From Bifidobacterium canis (GTDB taxonomy: Bacteria; Actinomycetota; Actinomycetes; Actinomycetales; Bifidobacteriaceae): a stretch of DNA of 64,000 nt. Below are positions 1 to 6,496 of the stretch, in pieces. The stretch spans positions 124,001 to 188,000 of the forward strand of contig NZ_WNLP01000002.1 in assembly GCF_009727065.1 (NCBI RefSeq), read 5' to 3'. The notes under the pieces were generated by a model. The model did not search any database, was not told the origin of the DNA, and saw only the letters and a program-made list of their open reading frames with translations. Position 1 is the stretch's first letter; every line of letters begins with the position of its first letter. A program made the translations under genes and the position numbers.

Positions 1-54
1 GAGCGCCGGCGCGTGTTGCGTGCACGTACGCCTATTGAACGTCGTGTAAGGTGA
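1..54 (+). CDS. possible C-terminal tail of a protein starting upstream of the window
   Basis: Frame 1 is open from the window edge to a TGA at 52-54 and would encode the arginine-rich tail ERRRVLRARTPIERRVR. Basic tails like this are common at the cytoplasmic end of membrane proteins. The two other frames also close within 50 bases, so the frame choice rests only on this tail and on the forward direction of the next gene. No function can be given. Confidence 0.2.
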   Translation, partial: ERRRVLRARTPIERRVR

Positions 55-110
55 CTGAGAGTATTTCGTATTGCGCAATGATGCGTGAATCCCGATAGGA
101 AAGGTTACTC

Positions 111-449
111 GTGACTGTTGTAGAAATTATCGTTTCTATTGTTGTGGGCATAGGTTGTTTTGTTCTTGGTGTGTTCCTTGGTGCGTTGCCGATTAAACGC
201 GCTGAGATTACTGAGGAGCAGAACAAATACCAGCAATTAGGCGGTATCCTCGCATGTGCAATTGTCGTGATTCTCATGCTGCTGAGCATGGATGTCGCTT
301 CATGGGTATCAATCGGAACATTGGCTGTTGGTGTTGCAATCAGTTATATCCCAGCAATACGTCGGGTGTTGCTTAACCGTTTCCCAATACTTCAGCCAGC
401 GCAGCCATCTTCTCCGTTGCGCCGAGTCAAGCGAAAGAATGATCGATAG
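111..449 (+). CDS. small multi-pass membrane protein, function unknown
   Basis: Encodes 112 residues from a GTG codon preceded by an AGGAAAGG ribosome-binding site at about 97-104, which fixes the start. There is a hydrophobic N-terminal helix (about residues 3-25), two more hydrophobic stretches (about 44-60 and 65-82), and a basic Arg/Lys-rich C-terminus (LRRVKRKNDR) that probably lies in the cytoplasm. A short loop EEQNKYQQLGG separates the first two helices. I do not recognise a family. It lies in the same direction as the arabinose genes but is separated from them by about 145 bases that carry operators, so it is probably not in that operon. Confidence 0.6.
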   Translation: MTVVEIIVSIVVGIGCFVLGVFLGALPIKRAEITEEQNKYQQLGGILACAIVVILMLLSMDVASWVSIGTLAVGVAISYIPAIRRVLLNRFPILQPAQPSSPLRRVKRKNDR

Positions 450-520
450 CGGTATCCGGTATTTTGCGGCTGTTGTGACTTTGACAAAGTAAATAATCCA
501 ATTCGGCGTGTTCCCGTTAT

Positions 521-567
521 TGTGAGCGCTAACATGATTTTAGATAACAAAGATGTTAGCGCTCACT
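521..567. promoter_or_regulatory. paired LacI-family operators upstream of araB
   Basis: Two near-palindromes with an AGCGCT core lie at 521-534 (TGTGAGCGCTAACA) and 554-567 (TGTTAGCGCTCACT). They are essentially the same site in opposite orientation, and their centres are 33 bp apart, about three helical turns. This is the half-site style of LacI-family regulators. Bifidobacteria control arabinose and central carbon genes with LacI-type proteins such as AraQ. The distal site ends 28 bases before the araB start, so binding would block promoter or early elongation. No regulator gene is in the window. Confidence 0.7.
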
Positions 568-594
568 ATTTTGAGCGAAGACGCTGGAGGAGCT

Positions 595-2211
595 ATGGGC
601 AGTCAGAGTTCGGCAGTCGCGGAGGCTATAGCGGCAGGGAGGACGTCGCTCGGCATTGAATTCGGATCGACGCGCATCAAAGCGGTTCTCGTCGATGAAC
701 ATTGCCGCGCATTGGCTACGAGCGATTTCGAATGGCAGTCGCATTTGAACGATGGCTTGTGGACGTACGATCTCGACGAGGTGTGGCATGGCCTGCAGAG
801 CGTATACACGGGCATCGCGTTTCATGTGAAACATGATTATGGCGTGGAGCTCACGACGATCGGGCAGATCGGCGTCTCCGCCATGATGCACGGCTACCTC
901 GCGTTCGACGAGCGCGGCGAGCTGCTCGTACCGTTCCGCACTTGGCAGAACACGAACACGCATGAAGCTCACGAGCGGCTTTCCAACCTGTTCCAATTCA
1001 ACATCCCCGAGCGCTGGTCGGTCGCCCACCTCTACCAAGCGGTGCTCGACCACGAGCCACATGTTCCCAACGTGCGCTTCATCACCACGCTCGCAGGTTA
1101 CGTGCATTGGAAGCTCACCGGCCGCAAAGTGCTCGGCGTGGGAGACGCCTCGGGCATGTTCCCGATCGACCCGCAAACCAAAACCTACGAGCGCGCGTTT
1201 GTCGAGCAGTTCGATGCGCTCCCCGAAGTCGCTGCGCAGCCATGGAAGCTCGAAGACCTACTGCCCGCACCGCTTGTCGCCGGCACGCCCGCAGGCACAC
1301 TGACACAAGAGGGTGTGGCTCTGCTCGACCCAAGCGGCACGCTGCAGCCAGGCATCGCGTTCGCCCCACCGGAAGGCGACGCAGGAACTGGCATGGTCGC
1401 CACGAATTCCGTTCGCCCGCGCACCGGCAACGTTTCGGCTGGCACGTCTATTTTCGCCACTGTCGTGCTCGAACATAAGCTTTCGCAACTGCGCCCGGAA
1501 GTCGACGTGGTGACGACTCCGGTTGGAGACCTGGCGGGCATGAGTCATGCGAACAACTTCACGTCAGATCTCAACGCGTGGGTGAACATGTTCCGCGAAT
1601 TCGCGAATCTCAACGGCGTGCAGCTCAGCGACGCCGAACTATATGGGCGGCTGTTCCGCGCCGCCATCTCAAGCGATGCGGAAGATGACGCCGGGGGAGT
1701 GCTCAACTACCCGTTCCGCACCGGCGAATTTCTCGCCGGACTTGCGGAAGGACGCCCGCTCGTCACTCGCGCGCCGGAGGCGAACCTTTCGTTGGCGAAC
1801 TTCATGCGCGCGCAATTATTCGGCGCGTTCTGCCCGGTGAGCATAGGCATGCGCGTGATGACCGAAGACGAAGGCGTGCAGATCGACTCGCTCGTCGGGC
1901 ACGGCGGCATCTTCGCAACGCCGGTAGTCGCACAGAAAATACTCGCCGCAGCATTCAATACACCGATTCGCGTGATGACCACCGCCTCCGAAGGCGGCGC
2001 GTGGGGCATGGCGGTATTGGCGGATTATCTGAATCACGCGAGCACTCCGCTCGCTGATTATCTCGACACCGCTGTGTTCGCGGACGCGCAATCCACAGTC
2101 GAACGGCCGGATCCGCGCGATGTGGCGGGATTCCAACGATTCTTCGAGCGGTTCATGCGCGGACTGCCTGTGGAACACAGTGCCGTCGAGCACATAAGCG
2201 GAACGAAATAA
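595..2211 (+). CDS. araB: L-ribulokinase-type FGGY carbohydrate kinase
   Basis: Encodes 538 residues from ATG 595, chosen because a GGAGG site sits at 586-590; an in-frame upstream ATG at 553 would lie inside the operator. The N-terminus has the FGGY-type nucleotide-binding start (SLGIEFGSTRIKAVLVD) and a later glycine-rich stretch (GNVSAGTSIFATVV), matching the xylulokinase-like kinases found beside araD and araA in bifidobacteria. Expected role: ATP-dependent phosphorylation of L-ribulose to L-ribulose 5-phosphate. It is the first gene of araB-araD-araA, with gaps of 43 bases to each next gene. The order and the kinase subtype differ from enterobacterial araBAD. A parS-like sequence lies inside the gene at 819-832. 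Confidence 0.85.
   Translation: MGSQSSAVAEAIAAGRTSLGIEFGSTRIKAVLVDEHCRALATSDFEWQSHLNDGLWTYDLDEVWHGLQSVYTGIAFHVKHDYGVELTTIGQIGVSAMMHGYLAFDERGELLVPFRTWQNTNTHEAHERLSNLFQFNIPERWSVAHLYQAVLDHEPHVPNVRFITTLAGYVHWKLTGRKVLGVGDASGMFPIDPQTKTYERAFVEQFDALPEVAAQPWKLEDLLPAPLVAGTPAGTLTQEGVALLDPSGTLQPGIAFAPPEGDAGTGMVATNSVRPRTGNVSAGTSIFATVVLEHKLSQLRPEVDVVTTPVGDLAGMSHANNFTSDLNAWVNMFREFANLNGVQLSDAELYGRLFRAAISSDAEDDAGGVLNYPFRTGEFLAGLAEGRPLVTRAPEANLSLANFMRAQLFGAFCPVSIGMRVMTEDEGVQIDSLVGHGGIFATPVVAQKILAAAFNTPIRVMTTASEGGAWGMAVLADYLNHASTPLADYLDTAVFADAQSTVERPDPRDVAGFQRFFERFMRGLPVEHSAVEHISGTK
819..832. other. candidate parS site (GTTTCATGTGAAAC) inside araB
   Basis: GTTTCATGTGAAAC differs by one base from the near-universal parS core GTTTCACGTGAAAC bound by ParB. 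The surrounding 16-mer (CGTTTCATGTGAAACA) keeps the trailing A of the longer consensus. An identical 14-mer occurs at 7140-7153. parS sites commonly lie within genes near the replication origin. No parA or parB gene is in the window. Confidence 0.5.
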
Positions 2212-2254
2212 TACGCGAATCCACATATCCACAACTTTGTTGAAAGGACTAGCA

Positions 2255-2947
2255 ATGGCAACATTGGCGGACTACGGCCCCGAAGTTCGAGCCGAAGTCA
2301 AGCAGGTGCGCGAAACGGTTGCGAACCTGCACCAGCAACTCATCAAGTGGAATCTCGTGGTGTGGACGGCGGGCAATGTGTCGCAACGCTTGCACACCGC
2401 CGACCTGATGGTGATCAAGCCGTCTGGATTGCGCTACGAATACTTGACTCCGAGCTCGATGGTCGTGTGCGATCTCGACGGCAACGTGGTGGATGGTGCT
2501 GAAGCGCCGTCGTCTGACACCGCTTCGCACGCATACATCTACCGGCACATGCCCGACGTGTATGGCGTGGTGCACACGCACTCCACCTACGCGACGGCAT
2601 GGGCGTCGACCGGCCAGAACATTCCGTGCGGATTGACGATGATGGGCGACGAATTCGGTGGCGAAGTGCCGGTCGGGCCATTCCGCTTGATCGGCTCCGA
2701 GGCGATAGGCGAGGGCGTGGTGGAGACGCTGAAGAAATACCCGAAGTCTCCCGCCGTGCTGATGCAGAACCATGGGCCATTCACGATCGGCAAAGACGCC
2801 GAAGCCGCAGTGAAGGCCGCGGCCATGACCGAAGAAGTGGCGCACACGATGTGGGCGGCACGCCAGATCGGCAGCATCATTCCGATTCCGCAGGAAGACA
2901 TCGACAAGCTCAACGACCGCTACCAGAACGTGTACGGCCAGCACTGA
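2255..2947 (+). CDS. araD: L-ribulose-5-phosphate 4-epimerase
   Basis: Encodes 230 residues from ATG 2255 behind a GAAAGGA ribosome-binding site. It is a class II aldolase-fold enzyme: the zinc-binding HTHSTYATAW segment, the LMVIKPSGLRY substrate/phosphate loop and VLMQNHGPFTIG match the AraD family. It interconverts L-ribulose 5-phosphate and D-xylulose 5-phosphate, the last step that delivers arabinose carbon to the phosphoketolase (bifid) shunt. Length and position between araB and araA support the assignment. It is presumably co-transcribed with both and repressed through the operators before araB. Confidence 0.92.
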   Translation: MATLADYGPEVRAEVKQVRETVANLHQQLIKWNLVVWTAGNVSQRLHTADLMVIKPSGLRYEYLTPSSMVVCDLDGNVVDGAEAPSSDTASHAYIYRHMPDVYGVVHTHSTYATAWASTGQNIPCGLTMMGDEFGGEVPVGPFRLIGSEAIGEGVVETLKKYPKSPAVLMQNHGPFTIGKDAEAAVKAAAMTEEVAHTMWAARQIGSIIPIPQEDIDKLNDRYQNVYGQH

Positions 2948-2990
2948 GCGAGTCACAAACAATCGACAGCAACGAAGCAAAGGAACAACA

Positions 2991-4508
2991 ATGGCAATGG
3001 ACAACCCGTTTGAAGGCAAGGAAATCTGGTTCGGCGTCGGCTCGCAAGACCTCTACGGCGAGGAAGCGCTGCGCCAAGTGGCGGCACAGTCGAAAGAGAT
3101 AGTCGACACGCTCAACGCGAGCAGTGAGATACCGGTCAAACTCGTGCTGAAACCAACGCTGAAGTCGTCGGATGGCGTGCGCAGGTTCATGGTCGACGCT
3201 TCCGCCGACGATTCCTGCATCGGCGTGATCGCTTGGATGCACACGTTCTCGCCTGCGAAAATGTGGATTCGCGGACTCGAGGCGCTGAGGAAGCCGCTGC
3301 TGCAGCTCAACACGCAGCATCATTTCGAGATTCCGTGGGAGACCATCGACATGGACTTCATGAATCTCAACCAGTCCGCACACGGCGACCGCGAATTCGG
3401 CTACATCGTCACCCGACTCGGCATTCCGCGCAAAATCGTCGTCGGCCACTACACCAGCCCGGAAGTCGCCAAGAAGATCGGCACATGGGCACGCGCCTGC
3501 GCCGGCTGGCAGGCGTCGAACACGATGAACGTGATGCGTTGGGGCGACAACATGCGCAATGTGGCCGTCACCGAAGGCGACAAAACCGAGGCGGAACGCG
3601 TGTTCGGCGCATCGGTCAATACGTGGCCGGTCAACGAACTCGTCGCCGCCTATGACGCGGTGAAAGACTCGCAGGTCAACGACCTGATTGAAGACTACAA
3701 GCTGAAATATGACGTGGCTCCCGAACTGCTCGACAAACGCTACGATTCACTGGTGGTCGCCGCACGCGAAGAGGCTGCGATGGTCAACATGATGCGCAGC
3801 AACGATTGCACCGCTGGCGTCGACAACTTCGAAGACCTCGGTGCATTGCCGCAATTGCCGGGCGTGGGGCCGCAACGCTTCCCCTCCGAATACGGTTGGG
3901 GCTTCTCAGCGGAAGGCGACTGGAAGACCTCGATTCTGGTGCGCATCGGTGCAGTGATGGGCTACGGCCTGAACGGTGGCGCATCGCTTATGGAAGACTA
4001 TTCCTACAACTTCACGCCGGGCAATGAGATGATCATGGGATCGCACATGCTCGAGGTCTCGCCGTCGCTTGGCACCATCGCCAAGCCGAAGCTCGAGATC
4101 CACCCGCTCGGCATCGGCGGCAAGGCGGATCCGGTTCGTCTGGTGTTCACCGTCGCACCAAAGCACGATGCCGTCGTCGTGTCGCTCGCCGACGTGCGCA
4201 CGCGCTTCCGCATGCTGATGAACGTCGTCGACGTTGTGGAACCGCTTGGTTCGCTCGCCAAGCTGCCGTGCGCCCGTGGCTTGTGGAAGCCGGAGCCAAG
4301 CCTCGAAACCTCAGCCGAATGCTGGCTGCTTGCAGGAGGCTCGCACCACACTTGCATGACCACATCGGTCGGTCGCGAAGCCTGGGAGGATTTCGCGCGC
4401 ATCGCCGGCGTCGAGCTCGCCACGATCGACGCCTCCACAACGCCACGCGAGTTCGAGCGTGAACTCGACCTCGCCGACATGGTTCATGAACTCAGGAACC
4501 GCCACTGA
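2991..4508 (+). CDS. araA: L-arabinose isomerase
   Basis: Encodes 505 residues, the normal family length, from ATG 2991 with an AAAGGA site upstream. The sequence follows the AraA family throughout: the N-terminal EIWFGVGSQDLYG, the central CTAGVDNFEDL and PSEYGWGFSAEGDWKT regions, the metal-binding FTPGNEMIMGSHMLEV and the C-terminal AGGSHHTC histidines. It isomerises L-arabinose to L-ribulose with a manganese-type metal ion. It is the third gene of the arabinose block. The following gene starts 184 bases later and is probably transcribed separately. Confidence 0.95.
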   Translation: MAMDNPFEGKEIWFGVGSQDLYGEEALRQVAAQSKEIVDTLNASSEIPVKLVLKPTLKSSDGVRRFMVDASADDSCIGVIAWMHTFSPAKMWIRGLEALRKPLLQLNTQHHFEIPWETIDMDFMNLNQSAHGDREFGYIVTRLGIPRKIVVGHYTSPEVAKKIGTWARACAGWQASNTMNVMRWGDNMRNVAVTEGDKTEAERVFGASVNTWPVNELVAAYDAVKDSQVNDLIEDYKLKYDVAPELLDKRYDSLVVAAREEAAMVNMMRSNDCTAGVDNFEDLGALPQLPGVGPQRFPSEYGWGFSAEGDWKTSILVRIGAVMGYGLNGGASLMEDYSYNFTPGNEMIMGSHMLEVSPSLGTIAKPKLEIHPLGIGGKADPVRLVFTVAPKHDAVVVSLADVRTRFRMLMNVVDVVEPLGSLAKLPCARGLWKPEPSLETSAECWLLAGGSHHTCMTTSVGREAWEDFARIAGVELATIDASTTPREFERELDLADMVHELRNRH

Positions 4509-4692
4509 TCCCACACCCCAGCTGGTCACTATCGATAATCAATCCGCCCAATACTCAACGCAGTCAGCAGATGCGAGCGTTTCGATGGTGACCGGTGACG
4601 TGGGTGCTAGCATCAAAAGCAGGCAAATATATGCAAGCAATACTGTTGTGCACAATGTTCGGTGCATAAGAATGCTCGGAGAAAGGTTTCAG

Positions 4693-5565
4693 ATGAGCGA
4701 AAGCACGACCCAGACGGCGCAGACGCCGGAAGTTCCCATGATCACGTTGCGTGACGGTAATCAGATTCCGCAAATCGGTTTGGGTGTGCTTCGCATCGAC
4801 AACGACGGCGTTGTGCCGGTTGTGGAATCGGCGTTGCAGGTGGGCTACCGGCATATCGACGGTGCTGCCGGCTACAACAACGAAGAGGGCGTCGGACGTG
4901 CACTGGCGGAAAGTGGATACAATGCCGGAGAACAACGCAAGAGCCTGTGGATGACCACGAAACTGCGCGATTCCGAGCAAGGCTACGATTCCGCACTGCG
5001 CGCGTTCGACCGCTCGCTTGAACTGCTGCAGCTCGACTATGTAGACATGTATATGCTGCACTGGCCGACGCCGTTCAACTGGCGCAGCGGCGAAACGTGG
5101 AAGGCGTTCGACCGCCTGCGTTCCGAGGGGCGCGTGCGCACGCTGGGCGTCTGCAACTTCCTGCCCGAACATCTCGAGCGTTTGCACGAGGAGACCGGCG
5201 AATACCCCGCCGTCAACCAGATCGAACTGCACCCCACATGGCAGCAGCGTGGAGTGGTCGCCTACTGCAAAGAGCACAACATCGCAGTGGAGGCGTATTC
5301 ACCTATGGCACGCGGTGCCGACCTCGCAAACGGTGTGGTCGAAGAGATCGCGCGCGCGCACGGCGTGACTCCGGCGCAGGTTATTCTGCGCTGGCACATC
5401 GAGAACGGCACGATCATCATCCCGAAATCCGTGCACGTTGAACGCCAGCGCGAGAACCTCGACTTGTTCGGCTTCGCGTTGACGCCGGAAGAACACGCGC
5501 AGATCGACGCTCTCGATGGCCCGACCCGTGCCGGCCATGACCCTCTCACCTTCACCTACGCCTGA
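4693..5565 (+). CDS. aldo/keto reductase (2,5-diketo-D-gluconate reductase-like)
   Basis: Encodes 290 residues. ATG 4693 is preferred because GGAGAAAGG precedes it; the frame is open back into araA without a better start. A TIM-barrel AKR with all four catalytic residues visible: Asp56 and Tyr61 (HIDGAAGYNNE), Lys90 (MTTKL) and His123 (MLHWP), and the NADPH-binding C-terminal IIIPKSV. It should be a cytosolic NADPH-dependent reductase of aldehydes, ketones or sugar-derived carbonyls. The natural substrate cannot be read from sequence. The gene follows araA with a 184-base gap, so a link to pentose metabolism is possible but unproven. Confidence 0.85.
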   Translation: MSESTTQTAQTPEVPMITLRDGNQIPQIGLGVLRIDNDGVVPVVESALQVGYRHIDGAAGYNNEEGVGRALAESGYNAGEQRKSLWMTTKLRDSEQGYDSALRAFDRSLELLQLDYVDMYMLHWPTPFNWRSGETWKAFDRLRSEGRVRTLGVCNFLPEHLERLHEETGEYPAVNQIELHPTWQQRGVVAYCKEHNIAVEAYSPMARGADLANGVVEEIARAHGVTPAQVILRWHIENGTIIIPKSVHVERQRENLDLFGFALTPEEHAQIDALDGPTRAGHDPLTFTYA

Positions 5566-5608
5566 TATAGCGGCCTATTCTGCGATTGTGTTTCACACAT
5601 TGGTGCAG

Positions 5609-5732
5609 GGTATCTCGCTTACGAGGAGACATTAAGAGTGCATTCGGCAAGTACGATCGCCGGAAATCGTTGGAAAACCGTCACTGATATGTGTGGATAT
5701 GCTCAGTAATGCCTCCTCGTAAGCGGGATAGC
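5609..5732. repeat. long inverted repeat (about 20-nt arms, about 80-nt loop)
   Basis: The left arm TATCTCGCTTACGAGGAGAC (5611-5630) and right arm GCCTCCTCGTAAGCGGGATA (5711-5730) pair with three mismatches; pairing continues weakly inward (ATTA/TAAT). The whole element is about 120 bases and carries no reading frame. It sits in the 378-base gap between the aldo/keto reductase and a small membrane protein. A similar-sized inverted repeat is at 28075-28201. It could be a MITE remnant or a structured RNA. Confidence 0.55.
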
Positions 5733-5765
5733 CCACACCGACATTCGGCACGCAATCTATTTTGC

Positions 5766-5785
5766 GGCCAATATATGTTGGTCGC
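5766..5785. repeat. copy of dispersed TTGGTCG palindrome
   Basis: GGCCAATATATGTTGGTCGC is an imperfect copy of the 20-bp palindrome at 6340-6359, with an AT-rich centre and a TTGGTCG arm. It lies in the same gap as the inverted repeat at 5609-5732, about 160 bases before the next gene. Confidence 0.5.
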
Positions 5786-5943
5786 TAGAAAAATAGCTCA
5801 GTAGCATCCGCGAAAATATGCTGAAAAATAATGATTCAGCATGCTGCGCGTTGTCTATATGCGCGCATTCCCGCGACCCTTACAATATGAGTAATTCCAA
5901 TGGTTCAAAGAGGAATCGTTGAGAATAGTGAAAGGGGAGGGTC

Positions 5944-6312
5944 ATGACTCGCGCAATGGGATTGGTGTTCGGGTATGTCGTGATATTCGCAGCGCTGGGA
6001 GCGGCTGTTTTCTTCACACCGCTTTCCGCATGGTGGTGGGCGGCTTGGATTATTTGGGGACTCTGGGGCTGCATCGCCGTCTATTACGAACGCGTGTATT
6101 CGAGGATGTCGGTTATTTTCTACGCCTTCGTGTGGCCGGTTGACTGGATTATCACGGCAGCCGCAGTCAGAAATTGGTCGCTGTTCGGACTCTCGCAAGA
6201 CACCGTGAACAACATCTGCATGGTGTTCTGGGCGGTGACTGGCGTGGTCTATTTGGTCTACAAAATGCGTGAAAAGCCAGAGTCAGAGGTCGCGCACGCA
6301 CCCGCTAAGTAG
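5944..6312 (+). CDS. small membrane protein, function unknown
   Basis: Encodes 122 residues from ATG 5944 behind AGGGGAGG. Tryptophan-rich and strongly hydrophobic, with about four predicted membrane segments (residues about 5-25, 28-46, 55-75, 88-108) and a short hydrophilic tail. I recognise no family. It stands alone between a gap containing an inverted repeat upstream and the convergent ppc gene downstream. Confidence 0.65.
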   Translation: MTRAMGLVFGYVVIFAALGAAVFFTPLSAWWWAAWIIWGLWGCIAVYYERVYSRMSVIFYAFVWPVDWIITAAAVRNWSLFGLSQDTVNNICMVFWAVTGVVYLVYKMREKPESEVAHAPAK

Positions 6313-6339
6313 TTCTGCTTGCCCTCCTGCGCTTCAGAC

Positions 6340-6359
6340 CGACCAATATATATTGGTCG
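6340..6359. repeat. perfect 20-bp palindrome CGACCAATATATATTGGTCG
   Basis: The 20 bases are identical to their own reverse complement. Related copies with the same TTGGTCG arm and AT-rich centre occur at 5766, 21540, 24133 and 53697. This copy lies between two convergent genes, so it is not an obvious operator for either. Confidence 0.75.
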
Positions 6360-6423
6360 CACAAGTTGTGGGCAGAGAGGTGCACAGTGAGACTCACAAA
6401 AACTGTGAAAAGAAGATAATTTA

Positions 6424-6475
6424 TCTACAGAAAGGAAAACGGTGAGCCCCGCAGATTATTGCAATCTGCGGTCAC
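6424..6475 (-). terminator. rho-independent terminator of ppc
   Basis: Read on the minus strand, the hairpin stem (CGCAGATT with AATCTGCG, 6450-6470, extended by the outer GGTGA/TCACC pairing) is followed by a T-rich run (GTTTTCCTTTCTG). It lies 22 bases after the ppc stop codon. Confidence 0.75.
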
Positions 6476-6496
6476 CGTATATAAGGGGAATAGGGA

